A DNA stretch of 23,338 nucleotides from JALZDI01 sp965653225. GTDB taxonomy: Bacteria > Actinomycetota > Actinomycetes > Propionibacteriales > Nocardioidaceae. Made by a program: the position numbers and the translations under genes. Shown in pieces: positions 9,923 to 19,500 of the stretch (within the stretch, counting starts at the first letter, position 1; each line of letters opens with the position of its first letter). The stretch spans positions 1-23,338 of the forward strand of contig CBFGZI010000053.1 of the NCBI GenBank assembly GCA_965653225.1, in the 5' to 3' direction. The notes beneath the pieces were generated by a model. It saw only the letters and a list, made by a program, of their open reading frames with translations. It searched no databases and was not told where the DNA came from.

Positions 9923-10887
9923 CGGCGCCGCAGGAGGCCGCCGCCCCACACCGCGTGGTCGCCCTCGGGGGCGGGCACGGGCTGGCCGCCTCGCTGGCGG
10001 CGCTGAGGCGGGTCGTCGACGACCCCACGGCCGTGGTCACCGTGGCCGACAACGGCGGCTCCTCCGGGCGGCTGCGCAACGAGCTCGGCGTGCTCCCGCC
10101 CGGTGACCTGCGCCAGGCCCTGGCCGCGCTGTGCGACGACGATGACGTGTGGGGCAGCACCTGGGCGCGGGTGATGCAGCACCGGTTCGCCAGCGCCGGC
10201 GAGCTGCACAACCACGCCGTGGGCAACCTGCTGATCGTCGCGCTGTGGGAGCTGCTCGGCGAGCATGTCGCCGGGCTGGACTGGGTGGCCCGGCTGCTCG
10301 GCGCGAAGGGCCGCGTGCTGCCGATGACCGCCGTACCGCTGGACATCGTCGCCCACGTCGCCGGGCTGCACCCCGACGACCCCGACCGGCTCGAGACCGT
10401 GCGCGGGCAGGTCGAGGCGGCCACCACCCGCGGCCGGGTGGTCGACGTGACGCTCGAGCCGTCCGACCCGCTCGCCTGCGCCGAGGCGGTGGCGGCGGTC
10501 AAGGCCGCCTCCCACGTCGTGCTAGGGCCCGGCTCCTGGTTCACCAGCGTCATCCCGCACCTGCTCGTACCCGGCCTCGGCGACGCCCTCTGCGACACCG
10601 ACGCCGTCCGGGTCGTGACCCTCAACCTCGCCGCCCAGCCGGGGGAGACCGACGGCTTCTCGCCGGCCAACCACCTCGACGTGCTGGCCGCCCACGCGCC
10701 CCGGCTGCGGGCCGACGTCGTGCTTGCCGACCACCGCACTGTCCACGACGTGGACAGCCTGCGCGAGTCCGCGGCCGCCCTGGGCGCTGAGCTGGTCGTC
10801 GACGACGTCGCGATGGACGACGGGACCCCCCGGCACGACCCCCAGCGGCTGGCGGACGCCTACGCGCGCATCTTGGCGCGTACGTGA
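9919..10887 (+). CDS. yvcK: YvcK/CofD-like gluconeogenesis factor
   Basis: A 322-residue protein of the YvcK family, related in fold to CofD (2-phospho-L-lactate transferase). The nucleotide-sugar-binding glycine motif is GGGHGLA (17-23), followed by VADNGGSSGRLR at about 42-53, PPGDLRQAL, and HNHAVGNLL at 97-105. The middle has a GPGSWFTSVIPHLLVPG motif. In Bacillus and mycobacteria YvcK homologues bind UDP-sugars and affect cell shape and growth on gluconeogenic carbon, without being classical enzymes of that pathway. The GTG at 9919 has a weak AGGG site and overlaps the stop of an 18-codon ORF. The stop at 10885-10887 overlaps a GTG that is a possible alternative whiA start. Confidence 0.92.
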   Translation: MTAPQEAAAPHRVVALGGGHGLAASLAALRRVVDDPTAVVTVADNGGSSGRLRNELGVLPPGDLRQALAALCDDDDVWGSTWARVMQHRFASAGELHNHAVGNLLIVALWELLGEHVAGLDWVARLLGAKGRVLPMTAVPLDIVAHVAGLHPDDPDRLETVRGQVEAATTRGRVVDVTLEPSDPLACAEAVAAVKAASHVVLGPGSWFTSVIPHLLVPGLGDALCDTDAVRVVTLNLAAQPGETDGFSPANHLDVLAAHAPRLRADVVLADHRTVHDVDSLRESAAALGAELVVDDVAMDDGTPRHDPQRLADAYARILART

Positions 10888-10931
10888 CCTTCCGTGGGCC
10901 TGCGCGTGTGTCGCATGGCAATATCGGCGTC

Positions 10932-11918
10932 ATGGCGATGACGGCACAGGTCAAGTCCGAGCTCGCGAACACCCAGGTCACCAAGTCGTGCTGCCGCAAG
11001 GCAGAGGTCTCCTCGATGCTGCGGTTCGCCGGGGGCCTGCACATCGTGAGCGGCCAGATCGTCGTCGAGGCCGAGCTCGACACCGGCGCCGCCGCCCGCC
11101 GGCTGCGCAAGGACATCCAGGAGGTCTACGGCCACCACAGCGACGTCGTGGTGGTGTCCGCGGGCGGGCTGCGCAAGGGCACCCGCTACGTCGTACGCGT
11201 GGTCAAGGAGGGCGAGGCACTGGCCCGCCAGACCGGGCTCCTCGACGGCCGCGGCCGGCCGGTGCGAGGGCTGCCGCCGCAGGTGGTGTCCGGCGCCGGC
11301 TGCGACGCGGTGGCCGCCTGGCGCGGCGCGTTCCTCGCCCACGGGTCGCTCACCGAGCCCGGGCGGTCCTCGGCCCTGGAGGTCACCTGCCCCGGCCCGG
11401 AGGCGGCGCTGGCGCTGTGCGGCTCCGCCCGCAGGCTGGGCATCCCCGCCAAGGCGCGCGAGGTGCGCGGCGTCGACCGCGTGGTGATCCGTGACGGCGA
11501 CGCGATCGGCGCGCTGCTGACCCGGCTCGGCGCCCACGAGTCCCTGCTGGCCTGGGAGGAGCGGCGGATGCGCCGCGAGGTGCGGGCCACCGCCAACCGG
11601 CTGGCCAACTTCGACGACGCCAACCTGCGCCGCTCCGCGCGCGCCGCCGTGGCGGCCGGGGCCCGGGTCGAGCGCGCCATGGAGATCCTCGGCGACGAGG
11701 TGCCCGACCACCTGCGCATGGCCGGCTCGCTGCGCCTGGAGCACAAGCAGGCCAGCCTGGAGGAGCTCGGCCAGCTGCACGACCCGCCGCTGACCAAGGA
11801 CGCCATCGCCGGCCGTATCCGCCGGTTGCTGGCGATGGCCGACAAGCGCGCGGAGGAGCTCGGCGTACCCGACACCGAGGCCAACCTGACCCCGGAGATG
11901 ATGGCCGAGGGGCCCTGA
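10932..11918 (+). CDS. whiA: DNA-binding protein WhiA
   Basis: A 328-residue WhiA homologue with a LAGLIDADG-like N-terminal domain and a C-terminal helix-turn-helix. The opening MAMTAQVKSELANTQV, the CCRKAEVSSMLRF segment and the C-terminal SLEELGQLHDPPLTKDAIAG region are family hallmarks. In Streptomyces WhiA works with WhiB to activate sporulation-septation genes; in non-sporulating actinobacteria it is a conserved regulator linked to division. The ATG at 10932 is chosen because the conserved part begins there. A GTG at 10884 that overlaps the yvcK stop would add 16 non-conserved residues, and an ATG at 10938 is also possible. No good ribosome site precedes any of them. AT-rich CAATATC just upstream could be a -10 region for a near-leaderless message. 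Confidence 0.94.
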   Translation: MAMTAQVKSELANTQVTKSCCRKAEVSSMLRFAGGLHIVSGQIVVEAELDTGAAARRLRKDIQEVYGHHSDVVVVSAGGLRKGTRYVVRVVKEGEALARQTGLLDGRGRPVRGLPPQVVSGAGCDAVAAWRGAFLAHGSLTEPGRSSALEVTCPGPEAALALCGSARRLGIPAKAREVRGVDRVVIRDGDAIGALLTRLGAHESLLAWEERRMRREVRATANRLANFDDANLRRSARAAVAAGARVERAMEILGDEVPDHLRMAGSLRLEHKQASLEELGQLHDPPLTKDAIAGRIRRLLAMADKRAEELGVPDTEANLTPEMMAEGP

Positions 11919-11971
11919 GCGGTTACCCGCACGTAGGTGAGATGGGCCCTCATCCCCGCCGGGGCAGTGGG

Positions 11972-11977
11972 TAGGGT
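11972..11977 (+). promoter_or_regulatory. Putative -10 box for the gap-pgk-tpiA operon
   Basis: TAGGGT fits a TAnnnT -10 element 38 bp upstream of the gap GTG. The predicted leader of about 30 nt carries the purine-rich site AGAGGGAGAGGG. A small CCCC-GCC-GGGG stem lies at 11954-11964. No clear -35 is seen. Confidence 0.45.
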
Positions 11978-12015
11978 TTCGGAGAAGGCGAACACAGAGG
12001 GAGAGGGCACTAGTC

Positions 12016-13020
<1,005 letters not shown>

Positions 13021-13023
13021 CCG

Positions 13024-14223
13024 GTGCGGACGATCGAGGACCTTTTCGACGGCGGAGACCTTCGGGGTAGGCGGGTCCTGGTCCGCTCGGACCTGAACGT
13101 GCCGATCGACGGCGGCGTGATCGGCGACGAGGGCCGCATCCGCGCCAGCGTGCCCACGATCAACCGGCTGCGCGACGCCGGCGCCCGCGTGGTGGTGATG
13201 GCGCACCTCGGCCGGCCGAAGGGCGAGCCCGACCCGAAGTACTCGCTGGCACCGGTCGCGGGTCGCCTCGGTGAGCTGCTCGGCGCACCGGTGGCGATGG
13301 CGGAGGACACCGTCGGAGACTCGGCGCACGCCACGGTCGAGCGCCTCGGCGACGGCGACGTCGCGCTGCTGGAGAACGTCCGGTTCAACCCGGGGGAGAC
13401 CAGCAAGGACGATGGCGAGCGCGGCACGTTCGCCGACGCGCTGGCCGAGCTCGGCGACGGGTTCGTCAGCGACGGCTTCGGCGTGGTGCACCGCAAGCAG
13501 GCCAGCGTCTACGACATCGCTCGGCGGCTGCCCAGCGCCCCCGGCGGCCTGGTGCTCGCCGAGATCGAGGTGCTGCAGCGGCTGACGGAGTCGCCGGACC
13601 GGCCGTACGCTGTCGTGCTCGGCGGCTCGAAGGTCTCCGACAAGCTCGCGGTGATCGCCAACCTGCTGGAGAAGGCCGACCGGCTGCTGGTCGGCGGCGG
13701 CATGGTGTTCACGTTCCTGAGGGCCAAGGGCTACTCGGTGGGCAAGAGCCTGCTCGAGGAGGACCAGGTCGAGACCGTGCGCGGGCACCTCGACCGGGCC
13801 GCCGAGCTCGGGGTCGAGATCGTGCTGCCCTCCGACGTCGTGGTCGCCGACGCCGTGTCCGCGGACGCGACCCCCTCGGTGGTGCCCGTCGACGCGATCC
13901 CGGACGACCAGATCGGCCTCGACATCGGGCCGGAGTCGTCGAAGGCGTTCGCCGCCGCGCTGGAGGACGCGCGCACGGTCTTCTGGAACGGGCCGATGGG
14001 CGTGTTCGAGATCGAGGCCTTCGCCGGCGGTACCCGCGCGGTCGCGCAGGCGCTCACCCGGGTCAAGGGCCTGTCGGTCGTCGGCGGCGGCGACTCCGCA
14101 GCAGCCGTCCGGCAGATGGGCTTCGCCGAGGACGCGTTCGGCCACATCTCCACCGGGGGCGGCGCGAGCCTGGAGTACCTCGAAGGCAAGTCCCTCCCCG
14201 GCATCGACGTACTGAAGGGCTGA
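13024..14223 (+). CDS. pgk: Phosphoglycerate kinase
   Basis: PGK transfers phosphate from 1,3-bisphosphoglycerate to ADP, the first ATP-yielding step of glycolysis. The 399-residue protein is full length. The substrate-binding start is VRSDLNVPIDGG (20-31), and HLGRPKGEPDPKYS begins at His61. The DGFGVVHRKQAS segment corresponds to the DAFG.AHR.HAS region of other PGKs and is the form common in actinobacteria. The nucleotide-binding domain has VLGGSKVSDKL, NGPMGVFE (322-329), GGGDSAAA and STGGGASLEYLEGK. The GTG start lies three bases after the gap stop, and the ribosome site must lie within the gap coding end, implying coupling. tpiA follows after four bases. Confidence 0.96.
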   Translation: MRTIEDLFDGGDLRGRRVLVRSDLNVPIDGGVIGDEGRIRASVPTINRLRDAGARVVVMAHLGRPKGEPDPKYSLAPVAGRLGELLGAPVAMAEDTVGDSAHATVERLGDGDVALLENVRFNPGETSKDDGERGTFADALAELGDGFVSDGFGVVHRKQASVYDIARRLPSAPGGLVLAEIEVLQRLTESPDRPYAVVLGGSKVSDKLAVIANLLEKADRLLVGGGMVFTFLRAKGYSVGKSLLEEDQVETVRGHLDRAAELGVEIVLPSDVVVADAVSADATPSVVPVDAIPDDQIGLDIGPESSKAFAAALEDARTVFWNGPMGVFEIEAFAGGTRAVAQALTRVKGLSVVGGGDSAAAVRQMGFAEDAFGHISTGGGASLEYLEGKSLPGIDVLKG

Positions 14224-14227
14224 ACGC

Positions 14228-15055
14228 ATGGCTGCCTCCTCGCGCTCCGCCGGTTCCTCGGGGCGCAACTCGCGCGTGCCGCTGATGGCCGGCAACTGGA
14301 AGATGAACCAGAACCACCAGGAGGCGGTGGTGCTGGTCCAGCGGCTCGCGTGGACGCTGCAGGACAAGAAGCACGACTTCTCCCGGGTCGAGGTCGCGGT
14401 GCTCCCGCCGTTCACCGACCTGCGCAGCGTGCAGACCCTGGTCGACGGCGACCGGCTGCAGATCGGCTATGGGGCGCAGGACGTGTCGCAGCACGACAAC
14501 GGCGCGCACACCGGCGACATCTCCGCCGCCATGCTGTCCAAGCTGGGCTGCCGCTACGTCGTCGTCGGGCACAGCGAGCGCCGTCAGAACCACGGCGAGA
14601 CCGACGACCTCGTCAACGCCAAGGCGCACAAGGCGGTCGACACCGGCCTGACCCCCATCGTGTGCGTCGGGGAGGGCCTGGAGGTGCGCCAGGCCGGGCA
14701 GCACGTCGAGCACACCCTGGCGCAGGTCGACGGCTCCCTGGCCGGGTTCAAGGCCGAGCAGGTCGGCGACCTGGTGGTCGCGTACGAGCCGGTCTGGGCG
14801 ATCGGCACCGGCGAGGTGGCCACGCCGGACGACGCGCAGGAGGTCTGCGCGGCGATCCGCAGCCGGATTGGTGAAGCATTCTCCGAAGAGGCCGCACAGT
14901 CGGTTCGCATCCTTTACGGTGGCTCCGTGAAGGCCGCCAACGTGGCGGGCATCATGCGACAGTCCGACATCGACGGCGCTTTGGTGGGAGGAGCCAGCCT
15001 GCAGGTCGACGAGTTCTCCGGTATCTGCCGTTTCTACGACATGCCGCTTATCTGA
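14228..15055 (+). CDS. tpiA: Triosephosphate isomerase
   Basis: TPI interconverts dihydroxyacetone phosphate and glyceraldehyde 3-phosphate. Active-site residues are present: Lys25 in GNWKMN, His115 in VVGHSERR and Glu187 in AYEPVWAIGTG. The phosphate-binding ends are YGGSVKAAN and LVGGASL. At 275 residues it is longer than the usual 250-260, because about 16 Ser/Arg-rich residues (MAASSRSAGSSGRNSR) precede the conserved PLMAGNWKMN. AAGGG precedes the ATG at 14228 at acceptable spacing. A shorter start at GTG 14276 has no ribosome site, so the extension is probably real. It is the last gene of the gap-pgk-tpiA operon. Confidence 0.96.
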   Translation: MAASSRSAGSSGRNSRVPLMAGNWKMNQNHQEAVVLVQRLAWTLQDKKHDFSRVEVAVLPPFTDLRSVQTLVDGDRLQIGYGAQDVSQHDNGAHTGDISAAMLSKLGCRYVVVGHSERRQNHGETDDLVNAKAHKAVDTGLTPIVCVGEGLEVRQAGQHVEHTLAQVDGSLAGFKAEQVGDLVVAYEPVWAIGTGEVATPDDAQEVCAAIRSRIGEAFSEEAAQSVRILYGGSVKAANVAGIMRQSDIDGALVGGASLQVDEFSGICRFYDMPLI

Positions 15056-15071
15056 TCGCCGAGTGAACGGT

Positions 15072-15077
15072 TAGGCT
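15072..15077 (+). promoter_or_regulatory. -10 box of secG, probably leaderless
   Basis: TAGGCT is the same hexamer as at uvrC. Eight bases separate it from the GTG at 15086 and no ribosome site intervenes, so the secG message should be leaderless or nearly so. It gives secG-rbpA a promoter of its own within the downstream end of the glycolytic operon. Confidence 0.55.
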
Positions 15078-15085
15078 CTCTTACT

Positions 15086-15316
15086 GTGGTTCTTGCGTTC
15101 CAGATAGTTCTCGTCATCACCAGCCTGCTGCTGCTGGGCCTAGTTCTCCTGCACAAGGGTCGCGGTGGAGGTCTCTCGGACATGTTCGGCGGCGGCATGA
15201 CGAGCGGCCTAGGCGGCTCGTCGGTGGCAGAGCGCAACCTCGACCGGATAACGATCGGGGTCGGTGTGATCTGGACACTGAGCATCATCGCCGTCGGACT
15301 GCTGAGCAAGGGCTGA
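15086..15316 (+). CDS. secG: Preprotein translocase subunit SecG
   Basis: SecG is the small accessory subunit of the SecYEG membrane channel. The 76-residue protein has two membrane segments, at about residues 3-22 and 55-74, joined by a cytosolic loop. The family motif LHKGRGGGLSDMFGGG falls at about 22-37, followed by GLGGSSVAERNLDR. The GTG start follows a TAGGCT -10 box by eight bases. A gene for SecG after tpiA is the usual order in many bacteria. The rbpA gene begins 27 bp after the stop, so the two are likely transcribed together. Confidence 0.95.
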   Translation: MVLAFQIVLVITSLLLLGLVLLHKGRGGGLSDMFGGGMTSGLGGSSVAERNLDRITIGVGVIWTLSIIAVGLLSKG

Positions 15317-15343
15317 GAGCCCGACGAGACAAGGAGTACGACA

Positions 15344-15700
15344 GTGGCTGGTGGCAGCGCTATCCGGGGGAGTCGCGTGGGGGCCGGACCCATGGGGGAG
15401 GCCGAGCGCGGTGACTCCGCGCCACGACAGCGGGTGTCGTACTTCTGCGCCAACGGGCACGAGACCCAGCCGACCTTCGCGGTCGACGCGCAGCTGCCCG
15501 ACTCCTGGGACTGCCCGCGCTGCGGCCTGCCGGCCAGCCGCGACGAGCAGAACCCGCCGGCGCCGCCGCGGATCGAGCCCTACAAGACGCACCTGGCGTA
15601 CGTGAAGGAGCGGCGCTCCGACGACGAGGCCGCCGAGATCCTGCAGGAGGCCCTGCAGACCCTGCGCGACCGGCGCAAGAACGGCGAGGTCATCTTCTGA
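15344..15700 (+). CDS. rbpA: RNA polymerase-binding protein RbpA
   Basis: RbpA is an actinobacterial transcription factor that binds sigma region 2 of principal sigma factors, and RNA polymerase, and stabilises the open complex. The 118-residue protein shows AIRGSRVGAG near the start, a core domain with a Zn-binding pattern (Cys35, His39, Cys57, Cys60 in YFCANGHE and DCPRCGLPA), a basic linker, and the sigma-interacting C-terminal part YKTHLAYVKERRSDDEAAEI. It is of the Streptomyces zinc type, unlike the mycobacterial form that lacks these cysteines. The GTG start has AAGGAG seven bases upstream. It follows secG by 27 bp, and a strong hairpin lies just downstream. Confidence 0.95.
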   Translation: MAGGSAIRGSRVGAGPMGEAERGDSAPRQRVSYFCANGHETQPTFAVDAQLPDSWDCPRCGLPASRDEQNPPAPPRIEPYKTHLAYVKERRSDDEAAEILQEALQTLRDRRKNGEVIF

Positions 15701-15730
15701 GCTCTTTGCTCTGACGCCTGCCTTACTGTT

Positions 15731-15787
15731 ACTGGCGCGGCGGTCCCCTGCGGCGAACCTATTGGTGCTGGGGATCCCCGCGCCAGT
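15731..15787. terminator. Strong hairpin downstream of rbpA
   Basis: ACTGGCGCGG (15731-15740) pairs perfectly with CCGCGCCAGT (15778-15787). After a one-base mismatch pairing resumes (a G-C pair, a G-T pair, then TCCCC 15744-15748 with GGGGA 15770-15774), leaving a 21-nt loop. It starts 31 bp after the rbpA stop, the place for a terminator, though there is no T-tract. Confidence 0.55.
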
Positions 15788-15963
15788 TCGCGTTTGGAGC
15801 GCGGTCCGCAGTCTGCGGCTTGGCTCTGGCCGGCTGCGGCCCGCTGGTGGGCGCGTTCGGTGAAAGCGGCGGTGAGGAGAGGCGGGGCTGACGTCCCACC
15901 CGCAGGTGGCGGCTCGCTTGTGGTTGCTGGCCGTTCTCGTGGTTGAGGGGGCCCCGGCGGGCA

Positions 15964-16141
15964 CGTCTTTCACACATGGGTGAACCGTGGCCGCGGTTAG
16001 CCGCTCGGACGCGTGCGTCTTCCACGCAAGTGTGAAAGCGGGCCGGCGTCAGCTGCCCTCCTGTCCGTTCTCCACGAACTGGTGGCAGACGGCGCTCCGC
16101 TGGAGCGTCTGGGTGCCGTCTTCCACGAAGTGTCGGCAAAC
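15964..16141 (+). repeat. Four degenerate direct repeats about 51 bp apart
   Basis: Units start at 15964, 16016, 16066 and 16117 (steps 52, 50, 51). Units 2 and 4 share CGTCTTCCACG and AAGTGT with one inserted base. Units 3 and 4 match at 19 of 25 positions, and unit 1 is the weakest. Each has a CAC...GTG pairing around three to five bases. It is not CRISPR: the units are too diverged and too short. Confidence 0.6.
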
Positions 16142-16388
16142 GACCGGGGCGGGCCGGCGCCGTCGTCTCGTCTCTTGCCGGTGCGCGTGACACGGTCCTT
16201 GCCCGGCGCTAGGAAGCGGTTGGGGAGTCACCCCGCAAGCCGCGGAAGATCCTCAACGCCAGAACCCCCACAGACTTCCGCCGCCTCCCCGGTGACCGAC
16301 AAGCGGCGGCGCCAAGGCCCCCGAAACCGCCCACCCCGCCGCACCTTCCTCCTGCCAAGGCGTGCCACGGATCCGCAGCCGGCACCTG

Positions 16389-16402
16389 TCACTCTGAGTG
16401 GC
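16389..16402. promoter_or_regulatory. Operator-like dyad 1
   Basis: TCACTCTGAGTGGC contains the palindrome CACTC-T-GAGTG. It is repeated 41 bp downstream with two differences that keep the palindrome. It lies 180 bp before the start codon of the secreted-protein gene and upstream of a TTGACG -35 candidate. The binding factor is unknown. Confidence 0.5.
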
Positions 16403-16429
16403 AAGTAGTTCACGTCAGAGCGCCGCTAA

Positions 16430-16443
16430 TCACCCTGGGTGGC
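16430..16443. promoter_or_regulatory. Operator-like dyad 2
   Basis: TCACCCTGGGTGGC contains CACCC-T-GGGTG. Compared with the site at 16389 both arms changed together (T to C on the left, A to G on the right), so symmetry is preserved. It ends 34 bp before the TTGACG hexamer. The 41-bp offset is about four helical turns, which would place both sites on one face. Confidence 0.5.
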
Positions 16444-16477
16444 GGAACCGTCACGTGAAAAGGACATTACCGTCGAA

Positions 16478-16504
16478 TTGACGTTTGTATTACGCCACTA
16501 TCTC
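16478..16504 (+). promoter_or_regulatory. Putative promoter of the secreted-protein gene
   Basis: TTGACG at 16478-16483 is a good -35 hexamer. TATCTC at 16499-16504, with a 15-bp spacer, is the best -10 candidate but matches poorly and the spacing is short. The surrounding bases are AT-richer than the rest of the window. The start codon is 65 bp beyond the -10. Confidence 0.4.
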
Positions 16505-16579
16505 AGTCTTCCCCAGGAGTGCGTAACAGGTGGGGATCTGTTGCGCGTGCACCAGATGGGGGAAATCCATGGGCGCAAC
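16490..16579 (+). promoter_or_regulatory. Leader with overlapping alternative helices
   Basis: Three pairings are visible: TTACGC (16490-16495) with GCGTAA (16521-16526); AACAG (16525-16529) with CTGTT (16538-16542); and GTTGCGC (16540-16546) with GCGCAAC (16573-16579). Each shares bases with the next, so helices 1 and 2 and helices 2 and 3 exclude one another. Helix 3 encloses the ribosome site and ATG. It matches no riboswitch class I recognise, and the first helix may lie upstream of the true transcript start. Confidence 0.35.
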
Positions 16580-19500
16580 CGCCCGCCGCCGCATGCTCGC
16601 GGCCACACTCACCACCGTTCTCGCCGCCGGGATCGCACCGTCGATCTCGGCCGCCACCGCACCGTCCGCCGTTGCGGCCACGACCGCGTCCCCGACCATG
16701 GGGCCGATCGACCCGAACACGGGCTACCCGTTCTGGTACCAGGACAGCTCCGGGCAGAAGCTCAGCCTGTGCATCGACCGCAGCGGCGACGCGCTGTGCC
16801 TGTCCGACCTGCCGGACAAGACCCGGCGCCCGTGGATCGACGAGGACCCGACGCTGTCGAACTTCGACCCGGCCGGCGAGGTCTTCTGGTCCAACGCGAC
16901 CGCCAAGATCGCCCAGGGCACCAAGGCGACGTTCGTCGCCTCCCGCGAGGGCGCGTTCGGCGGTCCTGACCTGCAGGAGCGGGCCGGCGACCAGATCGGC
17001 TTCGGCCGCATCCGCATCCGTGCCAGCAACCTGGTTCCCGGCGCCACCTACACCGTCACGCACCCGTACGGCACGAAGACCTTCGTCGCCGAGGACTCCG
17101 ACGGCAGCGCCGCGACACCTCACGACGGCGTCATCAACTACACCCAGGACGTCGGCTGCTTCGACCTGCCCTGTGACTTCACCAGGTCCGAGCAGAGTGC
17201 GGTGAGCTCCTTCCTGCGCTGGAGCCCGAACGGCGCCGCCGCACCTGCCGGGTACGTCGGCGACCCGGGTGTCGACCACACCGTGGTCGGCAGCCCCGTG
17301 GGCACCAACTTCTTCCGCATCGACGGCCCGGACGCCGGCGGCAACGGCGTGAACACGGTCACCACCGACCTGTTCTCGGTCCAGGGCAAGCAGTGGCAGC
17401 CCACGGCCCCGATGCTCGGCATCGTCGGGACCCGCAACACCGTCGACCTCGGCCGCAGCCTCTACGTGGCGCCGGCACCGGGCGCCACCACGACAGCGCC
17501 GACCACGCCGGCGGTGCAGCAGACCCTGACGCTGACCAACGCCGGTGGCGGTGCCACGCCGCTGACGATGGGCCAGCTGCAGGTCACCGGCGCCGACGCG
17601 TCGGCCTTCACGATCCTCAGCAACGGCTGCCAGGTGGCTCTCGCGCCCGGTCAGACCTGCGACGTGCAGATCGGGTTCACCCCGCAGCACCAGGGCAACG
17701 CCACCGCTCGCCTCGAGGTGACCGACAACGGCGCCGACAGCACCGCCCCCGCCTTCGCGGCACAGCGCATCCTGCTGCGCGGCAACGGCATGGGCACCAA
17801 CAAGGACGCGCGCGTGCAGGGACCGATCAGCCTGCAGAACGGCTACCCGCTGTGGTACCAGGACGAGGCCGGCACCAAGCTCGCCCTGTGCGACGACCCC
17901 AACGACCAGATGTGCCTGCAGCCGTTCGCCGGGCCGTACGACCCCGCCGTGGGGCCGATGTCACTGCGCAGCGGCAACTTCCCGCAGGAGATGTTCTGGT
18001 GGTCCGGTGACGCCCGGATGGCCACCAACAGCGGCTTCGACGCCCGGCTGGTGATGGGGCAGGAGGCCGCGTTCGTGAACGGGGCGCCGGTCGTCGGCGA
18101 CCAGATCGCGTTCGGCCGGCTCCGGCTGCGCATCGGCGGTCTCACCGACGGCGCCCAGTACACCGTGACCACGCCGTACGGCCAGTACCACTTCACCGGC
18201 AAGTCCGGCAGCCGCGGCATCAACTACACCGAGGACATCGGCTGCCTGGAGTCGCCCTGCGACTTCAGCCGGATCAACCAGAGCAACATCGGTCCGTTCC
18301 TGAAGACCGCGAACGCCCCCGCAACCGGCGGCTACGTGGCCGACCCCAACGCGGACTCGACCGTGCTCAACGGCCCGTCCGGCAACATGTTCCGCATCGA
18401 CGGGCCCAACATCGGCGGTCCGGGCGTGGACTCGGTGCAGACCGACCAGTTCACGGTGTCCGGCAAGCTGTGGACGCCTCCGGCCAAGGGCACGCTCGCG
18501 CTGCAGGACACGCAGAGCACCGTCCAGGTTCCGGTCGGGTCGACCCGCACGCTGACCCTGGTCAACGTGGGTGCCCAGCCCGCGAAGGTCGGGCGGTTGA
18601 GCCTGCCGCTGGGCAGCGCGTTCTCCATCGCGTCCGACACCTGCTCGGGTGCCACCATCGCCGTCGACGGCACCTGCACCGTGGGTGTCAGCCTGCCGGC
18701 GAACGCGGCCACCACCGCGAAGGACTTCCTCACGGTTCCCGACGGCTCCACCGCCACTCCGGGTTGGGTGCTGCTGAACGGCGCCAGTGCGGTCGTCGGC
18801 GGTGGCGGGACCGTCACGCCGCCGGCCCCGACCCCGGCCGGGCCGAGCGTGCCCGACCTGGTGGCGGCCGACGACACCGGCTACTCCAACGCCGACAACA
18901 TCACCAACAAGACCAGGGTGACGTTCACCGGGGTGGGCACCGCCGCTGCACCGGTGACGCTCAAGGTCGACGGCGCGACCCCGCCCAAGCAGCCGGTGAC
19001 GGCCGACGCGGGCGGCGTCTGGACGGCCACGCTCGACCTGAAGACGGGCACGCACGCGGTGACCGCGTCGTACGCCGACGGCACCACCTCGGCTCCGCTC
19101 ACCGTGGTCGTGGACCAGACCCGTCCGGGCGTCCCGCAGAGCCTGACGCTGGACCCCAAGAGCGACACCGGGACCCCGGGCGACGGGATCACCACCAACC
19201 GGACGCCGATGATCACCGGAACGGCGCCGACGGACGCGCACCACGTGGAGCTGTTCGCCAACGGCGCGCTGGTGGGTTCCGCGGTGCAGACGAACGGCGC
19301 CTGGGCGGTCACCACCTCCCAGCTGCCCGTCGGCAAGCTCGACTTCCGGGCCCGCTCGGTGGACGCCGCCGGCAACGCCAGCGGGCAGGCCGGCACGCTG
19401 AAGGTCACCGTGCAGCTGGCTGCCCCGGCCGCGCTCGCGGTCGCCGGCACCGGTGTCACGCCCCTCGGTGCGGTCACCAACGTGGCTCAGCCGACGGTCA

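Larger units (their letters stand above)
15701..16568. other. 868-bp gene-free region before the secreted-protein gene
   Basis: No credible gene is seen. Short open frames exist on both strands, but they lack ribosome sites, family motifs and the codon pattern of neighbouring genes. The region has a strong hairpin (15731-15787), degenerate repeats about 51 bp apart (15964-16141), a stretch with nothing recognised (16142-16388), paired dyads (16389-16443), a promoter candidate and a structured leader. Its composition is less uniformly GC-rich than the genes around it. Confidence 0.7.

Noticed and set aside
10884..10931. GTG start for whiA overlapping the yvcK stop
   Set aside because: The overlap is attractive for coupling, but the 16 added residues do not resemble WhiA N-termini. 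Conserved sequence starts at the ATG at 10932. The choice remains open to experiment.
15964..16141. Possible CRISPR array
   Set aside because: The repeated units are short and badly diverged (one pair matches 19/25), only four are present, and no cas gene is nearby.
15759..16408. Short open frames in the rbpA-to-secreted-protein spacer (144 codons minus, 131 codons plus)
   Set aside because: No ribosome site, no similarity I recognise, and codon use unlike the neighbours. The repeats in this area shift frame between units.
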